A stretch of 64,000 nt of DNA. Origin: Alphaproteobacteria bacterium. GTDB taxonomy: Bacteria; Myxococcota_A; UBA796; GCA-2862545. Below are positions 27,100-35,547 of the stretch, piece after piece (position 1 is the first letter of the stretch; each line of letters starts with the position of its first letter). The position numbers were made by a program, and so were the translations under genes. The stretch lies in the NCBI GenBank assembly GCA_020632955.1, contig JACKEO010000007.1, positions 62,001 through 126,000 on the forward strand, read 5' to 3'. The notes beneath the pieces are model-generated. The model saw nothing but the letters and a program-made list of their open reading frames with translations. It was not told the origin of the DNA and ran no database searches.

Positions 27100-28947
27100 G
27101 TGAGCAAGGACCTCGACGAGGCGCGTGCGCTGCTGCGGTCGGTCTTCGGCCACGCGGACTTCCGCGAGGGCCAGGCCCGCGCCGTGGAGGCCGCGCTGGC
27201 CGGTCGCGACGTGCAGGTGGTGCTGCCCACCGGCGGCGGCAAGTCGCTCTGCTACCAGGTGCCGGCCCTGCTGCGGGCGCGACGGGGCGAGGGCGCCACG
27301 CTCGTGGTGAGTCCGCTGGTGGCGCTGATGGAGGACCAGGTGGCGGCGCTGCGCGACCACGGCGTGCTGGCCGTGGCCCTGCACGCCCAGCACGACCGCG
27401 AGGTGGCGCGCGAGCTGGCCGCCCTGAGCCGTCAGGCGGCGCTCATCTACGTGAGCCCCGAACGCCTGGCCCGCCCCGCGGCGCGCGACCGGCTGCGCTC
27501 GGTGGGCATCGCCGCGGTGGCCGTGGACGAGGCCCACTGCATCAGCCAGTGGGGCCACGACTTCCGGCCCGACTACCGCGCGCTGGGCACGCTGAAGCAG
27601 GCCTGGGGCGTGCCGGTGATGGCGCTCACGGCCACGGCCACGCACCGGGTGGCCGACGACATCGCCACCGCGTTGGGCCTCGTCGAGCCCGAGCGGGTGT
27701 GGGGGAGCTTCCTGCGACCCAACCTGCGCTTCGCGGTGGAGCACGTGCAGGGCGACAAGGCGCGCCTGGCGCGGGCCCTGGTGTGGCTCGACCGGCTGGG
27801 CCTGGGCCGTGGGGGTCCGGGGCGCGCCGTGCTCTACGCGGCCACGCGCAAGCGGGTGGTGGAGGCGGCCAAGGCGCTACGGGCCGCAGGCATCGACGCC
27901 GAGCACTACCACGCGGGTCGCGCCGCCAGCGCCCGCGCCAACGCCCAGGCCCGCTTCGCCGACGGGAAGCGCTCGGTGATGGTGGCCACCACGGCCTTCG
28001 GCATGGGCATCGACCAGCCCGACGTGCGGCTGGTGCTCCACCTCCAGGCGCCCGGGTCGCCCGAGGCCTACTACCAGGAGGCGGGCCGGGCGGGACGCGA
28101 CGGCGCGGAGGCCCACTGCGTGCTCCTCTACGCCCACGCCGACGCGCTCACCCAGGCGCGCATCCGGGGTCCGCGACCGTCGCCGGGCGCGGAGGAGGGC
28201 TGGAAGGGCCTGCAGGAGTTCGCCTTCGGCGCCGGCTGCCGGCAGGCCGCCCTCGCCCGCTGGTTCACCGGGGTCACGCCCCCGCCGTGCGGCACCTGCG
28301 ACGCCTGCACCCGACCCGAGGACGTCGCGGCCGACGTGGCGGCGGCCCGCGAGGTGGCGCGCGACCGCAAGGCGGCGCGGGTGGCGAAGCGGCGCGCCGA
28401 GGACGCCGTCGAGATCGACGCCGCCCAGCAGGAGCTCATCCTCGCCTTCGTGGGCGCGCTCAAGCGGCCGGTGGGCAAGAAGCTGGTGGCCCAGGGCCTG
28501 CGCGGCAGCCGGGCCAAGCCGGTGCTGCGCCGGGGTCTGGCGTCCAACCCGCACCACGGAGCCCTGGCCGGTGTGCCCGAGCGCACCCTTGTCGATGCGG
28601 TGGAGGCCTTGCTCGCGGACGGGCGCCTCGCCCGCAAGGGCCGGAAGTACCCCACGGTCTGGCTGCCCGACAAGGCGGTGCGGGCGCCGGCCGGCGCAGG
28701 CACCCGCGCGCTCCGCCGACCACGCCGCTCCGGCCTCGCCGCGGCCCTGGCCGCCTTCCGCACCCGCGAGGCGCGGCGACGTCGCTGGAAGCCCTACCAG
28801 GTGTTCTCGAACGCCACGCTCGAGGCCATCGTGGCCGCGCGGCCCACCACCCTCGACGCGCTCGAGGCGGTGGCGGGCATGGGCCCCACGCGGGTGGGGC
28901 GGTTCGGGGTGGGGATCCTCGAGGTGGTGGCGGCCGGGGACGGGTGA
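27100..28947 (+). CDS. recQ: ATP-dependent DNA helicase RecQ
   Basis: 615 residues from a GTG. It unwinds DNA 3' to 5' in recombination and repair. Helicase motifs in order: [13 protein letters not shown] (motif 0), [11 protein letters not shown] (Walker A, about 43), [14 protein letters not shown] (DEAH and aromatic loop, about 142), [15 protein letters not shown] and [12 protein letters not shown]. The RecQ zinc-binding Cys are in [11 protein letters not shown] and CGTCDAC (about 378-408). A winged-helix region follows, then a C-terminal HRDC-like domain ([31 protein letters not shown]). The enzyme looks complete. It ends 3 bp from the convergent nucleotidyltransferase gene. Confidence 0.95.
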   Translation: MSKDLDEARALLRSVFGHADFREGQARAVEAALAGRDVQVVLPTGGGKSLCYQVPALLRARRGEGATLVVSPLVALMEDQVAALRDHGVLAVALHAQHDREVARELAALSRQAALIYVSPERLARPAARDRLRSVGIAAVAVDEAHCISQWGHDFRPDYRALGTLKQAWGVPVMALTATATHRVADDIATALGLVEPERVWGSFLRPNLRFAVEHVQGDKARLARALVWLDRLGLGRGGPGRAVLYAATRKRVVEAAKALRAAGIDAEHYHAGRAASARANAQARFADGKRSVMVATTAFGMGIDQPDVRLVLHLQAPGSPEAYYQEAGRAGRDGAEAHCVLLYAHADALTQARIRGPRPSPGAEEGWKGLQEFAFGAGCRQAALARWFTGVTPPPCGTCDACTRPEDVAADVAAAREVARDRKAARVAKRRAEDAVEIDAAQQELILAFVGALKRPVGKKLVAQGLRGSRAKPVLRRGLASNPHHGALAGVPERTLVDAVEALLADGRLARKGRKYPTVWLPDKAVRAPAGAGTRALRRPRRSGLAAALAAFRTREARRRRWKPYQVFSNATLEAIVAARPTTLDALEAVAGMGPTRVGRFGVGILEVVAAGDG

Positions 28948-28950
28948 TCG

Positions 28951-29532
28951 TCAGTCGCTGGGGGTGCCGTCTTCCAGCTCGCGCTCCAGCAGATCCGACA
29001 CGCCCACCTCCGCGGCCCATCGACGCATGCGGACCTGGTCGAGGGTGTGGCCGAGCACCTGCAGCACGCCCCGCACGTCGCGCAGCTGCCGGTCGGAGAC
29101 CTCTCCTCCACGGCGAAACCACCGGAGCTTCTCGACCACCATGTCCTCCGGGGCCGCGACGGGCGCAGTCCGTCCGTCCGGCAGGGTGAGGAACCGTCGA
29201 TGCTGGAGTCCGTGGGCGGCGAACCGTTCGCCCGTGCAGAAGACGTCGATCTTCTCGGTGGTGAGGAAGTGGATCACGTTGAAGCTGGCGCGCCGCCGCG
29301 CCGCGTCACGCACCACGTCGGCGTCGACGTAGAAGGCGTCGCCGAGGGCCTCGACGAAGGGCGGCACGCCCGAGATCCGGAGGTCCGACACGAGGTCCAC
29401 GTCGTGCGTGGCGCGCGGCTCACCGTACGCGGACGTGGCCACCGATCCGCCGATCATCCACTGGGCACCGGCCGCTTCGAGCGCGGCCCCCACCACCAGC
29501 GCGACACCGAGCTGGTCGAGTTCTCCCGTCAC
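28951..29532 (-). CDS. Nucleotidyltransferase-fold protein
   Basis: 193 residues, GTG start overlapping the stop of the small upstream gene (GTGA). MIGGSVATSAYGEPRATHDVDLV carries the GG/GS and DxD signature of the pol-beta nucleotidyltransferase superfamily, and KIDVF may supply the third acidic residue. PEDMVVEKLRWFRRGG matches the DUF6036/AbiEii-like group, in which the conserved K-L-x-W/R is usual. Such proteins often work as toxins that add nucleotides to tRNA or proteins, partnered with a small antitoxin. The tight two-gene arrangement fits that, but no toxicity can be concluded from sequence. Confidence 0.85.
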   Translation of the reverse strand: MTGELDQLGVALVVGAALEAAGAQWMIGGSVATSAYGEPRATHDVDLVSDLRISGVPPFVEALGDAFYVDADVVRDAARRRASFNVIHFLTTEKIDVFCTGERFAAHGLQHRRFLTLPDGRTAPVAAPEDMVVEKLRWFRRGGEVSDRQLRDVRGVLQVLGHTLDQVRMRRWAAEVGVSDLLERELEDGTPSD

Positions 29533-29789
29533 CGGCCCTCGGTCTCCGGATCCCAGTCGAACACCCGCCGCATCAGCTCGTCACCGTAGCGCAGGGCTGC
29601 CAGACGCAGCCGGATGCGACGGTCGTCGTCGTCGGGGTAGGTGGCCCGGAGGCGCGCTTCGGCCATGGCCTCCGCTCCCGCGCGGATGCGCCCCGTGAGC
29701 GCGAGGCGCTGACCCGCGGTCATCCCGCGGAGGAGGGCGAGCTGTACGGCATGGGCGGCCGGATCGGTGTCGTCGGAGAAGGGCCTCAT
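29529..29789 (-). CDS. Small helical partner of the nucleotidyltransferase
   Basis: 86 residues, first gene of a two-gene operon. The composition is strongly helical: DPAAHAVQLALLRGMTAGQR, LTGRIRAGAEAMAEARLRATYPDDDDRRIRLRLAALRYGDELMRRVF. I recall similar small proteins (TSPEAxxxQ...LRRM near the N-terminus, RRHPxxxE then RLAxLxxGxELxxRV near the C-terminus) directly upstream of nucleotidyltransferase genes in many bacteria, usually unnamed. It could be an antitoxin or regulatory subunit; that is inference from gene order. Confidence 0.8.
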   Translation of the reverse strand: MRPFSDDTDPAAHAVQLALLRGMTAGQRLALTGRIRAGAEAMAEARLRATYPDDDDRRIRLRLAALRYGDELMRRVFDWDPETEGR

Positions 29790-29845
29790 GGCCGTGTTCT
29801 ACCCCGTTCGTCGCCCCTCGCTTCCGGGGTCTGGCGGGTGGCCGA

Positions 29846-30673
29846 TCAGACGTCGATCGCCACGTCCAGCGTGCAGGTGAGCGTGGCGCCCTCGCCCGAC
29901 ATCGTGCCCACCTGGCGGTCCGCGCCGTCGCGGAAGACGCCGTCGGTGGCGAGCGACACGCCCGCGAGGTTCGTGACGCTCGTGGCGTACCCGCTCTCGG
30001 TGTAGGCGGCCTCGCAGGCGGCCTTGGGGAAGGCGAGCTGCGACGTGGCGAGCACGTTCTTCGCGCTCGAGGTGGCCGCCACGTCGGCGTAGACCTCGAA
30101 GTGCACGTGGGGCCAGCGGCCCGGGTAGCAGCCGGGGAAGATCGTGGTGAACTCGACCACGCCGTCGGCGTCGGTGACCTGCACGCCCCGCAGGTACGTG
30201 GCGCTGGCCACGGTGTACATCGAGTAGCCGCCGTCGCGATCGCAGTGCCAGGCGTAGACCGCGCGGCCGGCCAGCGGCGTGCACCCGTCGGTGTCGAGCA
30301 GGCGGAAGCGCAGCGTGAGCAGCAGCCCCTCGGCGGCGCCGCTGCCGCTCACGTTCGGGCGGATGTCCTTGCGGACGATGCCGGCGAGCGCGAGGGCGTC
30401 GGGGCCGTTGGAGCCGTCGCCCGGGTAGGGTCCCTCGGTCTCCTCGGGGATGGTGGCGCAGGCGCCGTCCGAGGCCGTGTCGCCCGTGCCCCCGGGGCCG
30501 GTGTCGCCCACGTCGGTGTCGGTGCCCTTGGCCGTGCCGTCGGGCGTGCAGCCCACCATGGGCACGGCGGCCGCGGCGGCGAGCCAGCCGAGCACCCGGC
30601 GACGGTCGAGGGCCTGGAGACGGAGCAGGTCGGCCTGCAGGCCGGCGTCGTGGTCGTCGTGCTCGTCGTGCAT
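29846..30673 (-). CDS. Intradiol ring-cleavage dioxygenase-like Tat lipoprotein
   Basis: 275 residues. The N-terminus MHDEHDDHDAG is His/Asp-rich. A twin-arginine-type signal follows (DRRRVLGWLAAAAAVPMVGC) with a lipobox Cys, then a Thr/Asp/Gly tether (about 48-70). The catalytic domain has ETEGPYP, VYAWHCDRDGGYSMY and FPGCYPGRWPHVHFEVY, which supply the Tyr, Tyr, His, His iron ligands of protocatechuate 3,4-dioxygenase-type enzymes. Secreted intradiol dioxygenase-like proteins are known, but their substrates are mostly unknown; an aromatic compound is likely. Export of a folded, metal-loaded enzyme fits the Tat signal. Confidence 0.88.
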   Translation of the reverse strand: MHDEHDDHDAGLQADLLRLQALDRRRVLGWLAAAAAVPMVGCTPDGTAKGTDTDVGDTGPGGTGDTASDGACATIPEETEGPYPGDGSNGPDALALAGIVRKDIRPNVSGSGAAEGLLLTLRFRLLDTDGCTPLAGRAVYAWHCDRDGGYSMYTVASATYLRGVQVTDADGVVEFTTIFPGCYPGRWPHVHFEVYADVAATSSAKNVLATSQLAFPKAACEAAYTESGYATSVTNLAGVSLATDGVFRDGADRQVGTMSGEGATLTCTLDVAIDV

Positions 30674-30773
30674 CGGAGGCTCCGGGGAGGGCGGGGCGGG
30701 TGCGCCTGGGAGCAGAGGTAGACCACGCGCGGCGCGGGCGCCCTGGACTTTGCAGAACTTCACGCGGGGGCGG

Positions 30774-31010
30774 TCAGCGGCGGATGGGTTCCAGGTCGGA
30801 CTCCAGCACGGCCTCGGCGGGTGCGGTGCCGGGGGGAACCACGGTGATCACGGAGGCTGCACGGAGGACGCCACGTGCTTCGTCCCCGTCCTCGGGTGCG
30901 TTCGGTGCTGCATCTGCGTGCGCATCGTCACCCGTCGCGCGGGCGCAGCCGCCCGATCTCCCGCCATGGCACCACGTCCACACCGTGGCGCGTCGCGGGC
31001 TCGTCTCCAC
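30774..31010 (-). CDS. Possible small ORF after the AAA ATPase gene
   Basis: A 78-residue frame overlapping the end of the ATPase gene by 83 bp. The C-terminal half (VLRAASVITVVPPGTAPAEA) looks protein-like, while the N-terminal half is probably antisense or shadow composition. It may be a short downstream gene with a later start, or chance coding in GC-rich DNA. It fills most of the 250-bp gap between the dioxygenase and ATPase genes, where I see no other feature. Confidence 0.22.
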   Translation of the reverse strand: METSPRRATVWTWCHGGRSGGCARATGDDAHADAAPNAPEDGDEARGVLRAASVITVVPPGTAPAEAVLESDLEPIRR

Positions 31011-32112
31011 CGAAGAGGATCACCGCGCGCACGGCGGCTGCGGGATGGTCCTGCGCGGCGGTCTCGCGCGCCTTGACCAGCGGGCCGAACCAGTCGGAGG
31101 AGACGGTCGCGCCGGACTTCACCTCCACGAGGAGGATCTCGGTCCCGTCATCCACGACGAGGTCCACCTCCACGCCCCGGGTCTCGCGCCAGTGGAAGAT
31201 CCGCGGGGTGAGGCCGAGGTTGTGGCGCTGCTTGATCAGCTCCGTGGCGACCCAGCTCTCGAAGATCGGTCCGCGAAGCGGGTGACCGCGCAGCTCCGAG
31301 GGCGAGCGGACGCCAAGGAGGGAGCAGACGAGCCCGGCGTCGACGAGGTGCAGCTTGGGCGCCTTCACGAGCTGCTTCCGGGTGTTCCGGAACCAGGCGG
31401 GGATGCGGTGGGCGAGGAAGCTGGCCTCCAGCACGCCGAGCCAGGCGCGGGCTGTGGGCTGGGTGATCCCGGCGTCGGCGCCCAGTGCGGAGAGGTTGGT
31501 CTCCTGCCCGGTGCGCGCCGCGGCGAGCCGCAGGAAGGTGGAGAAGGGCAGGAGGTCCACCACGTTCACGAGCTGACGCACGTCGCGCTCGACGTAGGTG
31601 GCGACGTAGCTGCCCAGCCATCGATCGGCGGGCATGCCCGTGTCGTGGATGCGGGGGAAGGCACCGGTCCACAACGTGGTCCAGAGGTCGTCCGGTGGCT
31701 TGGGGAAGCGCCCCAGCTCGCCCAGGTCGGGTGGCAGCAGGGTGAGGACGGAGGTGCGGCCCGCGAGCGTCTGCGGGACCGCCGCGGACAAGGCCTGCTG
31801 GTTCGAGCCCGTGAGGACGAAGCGCCCCGGATCGGCGCGCTCGTCCACCTCGACCTGCATCCACGACAGCAGCTCCGGGACATGCTGGATCTCGTCGAAG
31901 ATCGCGCCGCGAGCGTGCTGCGCCAACAGCGTCCGCGGATCCTCCCGCGCGGCCTCGCGCAGGTCGGGGCGCTCGAGGTTCACGTAGGCGTGGTCGGGAA
32001 AGGTGGCGCGCGCCAGCGTGGACTTGCCCGACTGGCGCGGCCCCACCACCGTGAGCACGGGGAGATGGCGCGCGTCGGCGCGCAGCACGGAGGCCAGGTC
32101 GCGGGGGATCAT
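30928..32112 (-). CDS. AAA ATPase with DUF4143 domain
   Basis: 394 residues. The N-terminal AAA_14 domain has Walker A GPRQSGKST (about 24), Walker B AIFDEIQHVPELLSW and the sensor-like FVLTGSNQ. The middle is a winged-helix part (LSALGADAGITQPTARAWLGVLEA). The C-terminal DUF4143 domain has a nuclease-like fold with E-x-n-D-x-x-V (TRGVEVDLVVDDGTEILLVEVKSG), a PD-(D/E)XK-type signature. These single-gene ATPases are common, sporadic accessory genes of uncertain role, perhaps defence or toxin-antitoxin related. The 94 bp upstream are unusually AT-rich for this window (32131-32170), which may hold its promoter or mark recent acquisition. Confidence 0.93.
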   Translation of the reverse strand: MIPRDLASVLRADARHLPVLTVVGPRQSGKSTLARATFPDHAYVNLERPDLREAAREDPRTLLAQHARGAIFDEIQHVPELLSWMQVEVDERADPGRFVLTGSNQQALSAAVPQTLAGRTSVLTLLPPDLGELGRFPKPPDDLWTTLWTGAFPRIHDTGMPADRWLGSYVATYVERDVRQLVNVVDLLPFSTFLRLAAARTGQETNLSALGADAGITQPTARAWLGVLEASFLAHRIPAWFRNTRKQLVKAPKLHLVDAGLVCSLLGVRSPSELRGHPLRGPIFESWVATELIKQRHNLGLTPRIFHWRETRGVEVDLVVDDGTEILLVEVKSGATVSSDWFGPLVKARETAAQDHPAAAVRAVILFGGDEPATRHGVDVVPWREIGRLRPRDG

Positions 32113-32130
32113 GAGGGAGGGCTAGCGGCC

Positions 32131-32170
32131 GTCATGCATGGATTCAAGAAATGATTTTCAATTCATCCAC
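32131..32170 (-). promoter_or_regulatory. AT-rich leader of the AAA ATPase gene
   Basis: About 40 bp of near-60% A+T, in contrast to the roughly 72% GC around it. Read on the minus strand it contains TTGAAA at a position that could serve as a -35 element, but no good -10 is evident. No Shine-Dalgarno is seen before the ATG at 32112. Confidence 0.35.
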
Positions 32171-32206
32171 GCCCGCGCTGGGGGCCAGCCCGTACGACCG
32201 CCGCTC

Positions 32207-33139
32207 CTACAGGCACCCTCCCGCCACCACCAGGTCGTTGAACCGGTGCACGTCCACGCGCTGGCCCTCCCCGAGCTCCAGGCCCAGCGCCACGTCCATC
32301 AGGCCGTCGGTGCCGTTGAAGGGGATGCCGGCGTAGTCGTCGACGTCCATGCCCACGCGCACCTCGGTGGGCACGTTCGCGAACTCCCAGGCCACGCGGC
32401 TCACCAGGGTGACCGGGTTGGGGTGGTAGGCCATCACCGTGATGCCGTCGACCTGGGCGGCGAGCTGGGTGTACCAGGCGGTGCGGTTCGTGGCGGGGTC
32501 GGTGGACAGGCCGGTGGACCAGTCCACGCGGCCGCCCGACACCACGTCGGTCCAGTGGTGCAGGTCGACGTACAGCTCCAGGTAGCTGGCGTTCGCGTCG
32601 ATCCAGCTGCGCACGTCGGTGATGGTCTGGAGCAGGCCGTCGTGCAGGGCGCGGCAGGCGACGGGGTCGAGGGTGGCCGTCTTGCAGGCGGGGAACTGCA
32701 CGGGCTCGAGGTCGAGGTGCAGGCCGTCGAAGAAGGCGTTCGGCGTGAGGCCCACGGGGGCCTTGGTCCACCAGCCGATGCGCTGGTCGAGCAGTCCGAT
32801 CAGGGGTGCGCTGTCCTCGATCCACGCGGGATCGGCGAGCAGGTAGTAGGACTTCACGTCCCAGGCGTGGAGCGCGGAGTTCCACTCCCACATCCACTGC
32901 GGGTCGGTCTGCGGCAGGCTTCCGTACGACCCGTAGAGGCGCTCGATCCAGCAGGAGTCGAGCACCGGGGCCAGGTCGGAGGCGTTGGGGACGGCGGGGG
33001 CCGTGCTGCCCATGGCGGCGGCGTGGAAGGCGGCGATGCTGCCCGGCTCGGGCGCGTCGAACTTGCCCCACCACCAGGCGCCGCGGTCGCAGGCGCCGGC
33101 GAGGAGGGGCAGCAGCAGGGCGAGGCGGCTGCGGGTCAT
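32207..33139 (-). CDS. GH18-like TIM-barrel lipoprotein
   Basis: 310 residues with lipobox LLPLLAGAC (Cys17). FDGLHLDLEPVQF fits the DxxxDxE catalytic signature of glycoside hydrolase family 18, with the Glu as acid, and VDGITVMAYHPNP resembles the family's M-x-Y strand. Strands such as ELYVDLHHW and EVRVGMDVDDYAG support an alpha/beta barrel. It could cleave beta-1,4-linked GlcNAc polymers at the cell surface, or be a non-catalytic relative. Overall similarity to known chitinases is weak by eye. It stands alone, followed by the AAA ATPase gene on the same strand. Confidence 0.6.
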   Translation of the reverse strand: MTRSRLALLLPLLAGACDRGAWWWGKFDAPEPGSIAAFHAAAMGSTAPAVPNASDLAPVLDSCWIERLYGSYGSLPQTDPQWMWEWNSALHAWDVKSYYLLADPAWIEDSAPLIGLLDQRIGWWTKAPVGLTPNAFFDGLHLDLEPVQFPACKTATLDPVACRALHDGLLQTITDVRSWIDANASYLELYVDLHHWTDVVSGGRVDWSTGLSTDPATNRTAWYTQLAAQVDGITVMAYHPNPVTLVSRVAWEFANVPTEVRVGMDVDDYAGIPFNGTDGLMDVALGLELGEGQRVDVHRFNDLVVAGGCL

Positions 33140-33333
33140 GGCGGGCTCCCCCGGAGGTCGGACGAAGCCACCGTATCGGGCCGGCGCCGGTGTGCCCGCC
33201 CGACGCGACGCGGGTGCGACGCGGCGGGGTGCCGGGAAGGACGCGGACAGTCAGCCGTCGTGGCGATGCAGGGCGCGATGGCGGACCCCGCCGGGCGTGC
33301 GTCAGGGTGGGGATCCAACCCGGTCGGTGGTGC

Positions 33334-35481
33334 GTGGAGCTCGGGCTCGTGGGCGTGGCAGGCGATCCGGTGCTCCGCCTCCTGGTGCAGGTGGCGGTCC
33401 TCCTCGCCGTGGCGCGTCTGCTCGGGGAGGTCGCGCGGCGCCTGGGGCAGCCGGCGGTGGTGGGCGAGATCCTCGCGGGCGTCCTGCTGGGTCCGTCGCT
33501 GCTGGGACCCCTGCTGGGCGGCTGGCTGGACGTGCCCCGCGACCACGGCGTGGGCCTCGACACGCTGCAGCTGCTCGCCGCGATGTTCCTGCTGCTGCTC
33601 ACCGGCCTCGAGATGGACCTGTCGCTGGTGCGGGCCCACCTGAGGACCGCGGCCAGCGTGTCGCTGGGCGGCGTGGTGGTCACCTTCGCGAGCGGCCTGC
33701 TGCTGGCCCGGGCGATGCCCGACGCGCTCGTGGGCGACCCCGACCACCGCCTGCCCTTCGAGCTCTTCGTGGCCACCGCCATGTCGGTCTCGGCCATCCC
33801 GGTGATCGCCAAGGTGCTGATGGACCTGGGCCTGCTGCGGCGCACCATCGGGCAGACGATGCTGGCGTCGGGGATGATCGACGACGCCGTCGCGTGGTCG
33901 CTGCTGGCGGTGGTGCTCGGCCTCGCCAACGCCGAGGGCGCGTCGGCCCTGCACCTGCTGCTCGCGGCGTCGAAGGTCGCCGTCCTGTGGGCGGTGGTGG
34001 GCACCGTGGGTCGCTGGGCCGTCGCCCTGCTGCTGCAGCAGGTGCAGGACCGGATGGCGGGGCCGGGCCGGCTGCTGTCGCTGGTGGTGGTGGTGGCCTT
34101 CGGGCTCGGGGCGGTGAGCCACGCGCTCGGCGTGGAGGCCGTGCTGGGCGCGTTCGCCGCGGGCGTGCTCTTCGGGTCGATGCCTCGGCTGCCCTCCACC
34201 GTGCGTCACCACCTGGAGGCCCTCACCATCGGGGTGTTCGCTCCCCTCTTCTTCGCGGTGGCCGGCCTGCGCGTGGACCTGCGGGCCCTGGCCGAGCCGC
34301 GGCTCCTGGGCGTGGCCCTCGCGGCGCTGGCCGTGGCGGTGGGCGGCAAGCTCGTGGGCACCTTCCTCGGGGCGCGCCTGCTGGCCGGCAAGGACACCTG
34401 GACCGCCCTGGCCTTCGGCGCGGGCCTCAACGCGCGTGGCGCCGTGGAGATCATCCTCGCGAGCATCGGCCTCGCCGCGGGGATCCTCGCGGAGCCGGCC
34501 TACACCGTGATCGTGATGGTGGCGGTGGTCACCAGCCTGCTGGCGCCCTTCGGCCTGCGCTTCGCGCTGGCGCGCGTGCCGCTGGACGCCGACGAGCAGG
34601 TGCGCCTGCGTCGGGAGGCGGCGGAGGCCACGAGCCTGCTGCCGCAGGCCCGCCGTGCCCTGGTGCCGGTGCGGCTGCGCCCCGCCGGCCGCGAGGACGA
34701 GGGTCTGCGCGACGTGGAGGCCCGCCTCCTGCGCCTGCTGCCGGGGAAGGTGGCGGTGTCGCTGGTGTGCGTGGTGGCAGCGGAGGAGGACCGCGGGCGT
34801 GCCCAGGCCTTCCTCGGTCGGCTGGCCCGTGACCTGCGCCCGCTGGACGCCCAGGCGCGCGTGATCGTGGCCACCGACGTGGTGGGGGCCCTGCTCGAGG
34901 AGAGCGCCCGGGACTACGACCTCGTGCTGCTGGGCTTCCCCGCCGACCCGGACCGCGCCGCCGGCCTGGGGCGGGTGCTCGACGGGGTGCTCCGCTACGC
35001 ACCCTGTCCGGTGCTCCTCGCCGCGGGGTCGCCACCGCCCGACTGGCAGCCTCGTCGCCTGCTGGTGCCCACCAACGGCAGCCGGGCCTCGGTGCGCGCA
35101 GCGGAGACGGCCTTCTCGCTCGCGAAGGCCGCCGGCCCGGGTGCCGAGGTCACCGTGGTGCACGTGGTCCGCGAGGTGGGCGGGCTCTTCCTGCCGCCCA
35201 CCGCCGCGCTGGACGAGCGCCGCGCCTGGCTGGCCGCCTGGGGCATCCTCAAGCACGTGCAGGAGCTGGGACGCGCGCTGGGCGTGGCCGTCACCTCCGA
35301 CGTGGTGAGCGCCGTGGAGCCCGCGGGTGCGGTGCTCACCGAGGCGCGCCTCATCGGCGCCGATCTGCTCGTGGTGGGCACCGAGGTGCGCCCGGGCGGC
35401 GAAGGCGTGCACCTGGGGCGCCAGGTGGAGCGGATGCTGGCCGAGGCGCCGTGCGTGGTGCTGGTGGTGAACGCGACCTGA
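33334..35481 (+). CDS. CPA2-type cation/proton antiporter with two C-terminal Usp-like domains
   Basis: 715 residues from a GTG at 33334; further GTGs follow at 33349 and 33355, and no clear Shine-Dalgarno is seen. Residues about 10-415 hold 12-13 membrane helices with the Na+/H+ exchanger pattern: RRLGQPAVVGEILAGVLLGPS, FLLLLTGLEMD, AMSVSAIPVIAKVL, GMIDDAVAW (the Asp pair) and GAGLNARGAVEIILA. The cytoplasmic C-terminus (about 430-715) contains two regions resembling universal stress domains. The second is clearer: RRLLVPTNGSRASVRAAETAF, DLLVVGTEVRPGGEGVHLGRQ, CVVLVV. Usp domains bind nucleotides and could gate transport. Confidence 0.88.
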   Translation: MELGLVGVAGDPVLRLLVQVAVLLAVARLLGEVARRLGQPAVVGEILAGVLLGPSLLGPLLGGWLDVPRDHGVGLDTLQLLAAMFLLLLTGLEMDLSLVRAHLRTAASVSLGGVVVTFASGLLLARAMPDALVGDPDHRLPFELFVATAMSVSAIPVIAKVLMDLGLLRRTIGQTMLASGMIDDAVAWSLLAVVLGLANAEGASALHLLLAASKVAVLWAVVGTVGRWAVALLLQQVQDRMAGPGRLLSLVVVVAFGLGAVSHALGVEAVLGAFAAGVLFGSMPRLPSTVRHHLEALTIGVFAPLFFAVAGLRVDLRALAEPRLLGVALAALAVAVGGKLVGTFLGARLLAGKDTWTALAFGAGLNARGAVEIILASIGLAAGILAEPAYTVIVMVAVVTSLLAPFGLRFALARVPLDADEQVRLRREAAEATSLLPQARRALVPVRLRPAGREDEGLRDVEARLLRLLPGKVAVSLVCVVAAEEDRGRAQAFLGRLARDLRPLDAQARVIVATDVVGALLEESARDYDLVLLGFPADPDRAAGLGRVLDGVLRYAPCPVLLAAGSPPPDWQPRRLLVPTNGSRASVRAAETAFSLAKAAGPGAEVTVVHVVREVGGLFLPPTAALDERRAWLAAWGILKHVQELGRALGVAVTSDVVSAVEPAGAVLTEARLIGADLLVVGTEVRPGGEGVHLGRQVERMLAEAPCVVLVVNAT

Positions 35482-35547
35482 GCGCGCGCGATGCCGTCGA
35501 CACCCGAGGCACGGGCAGGCCATCCTTGCTCGTCACCACGGCCTGCC

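Noticed and set aside
33140..33333. Gene between the GH18-like and antiporter genes
   Set aside because: About 190 bp of GC-rich sequence with no plausible start, Shine-Dalgarno or domain; probably the antiporter's leader.
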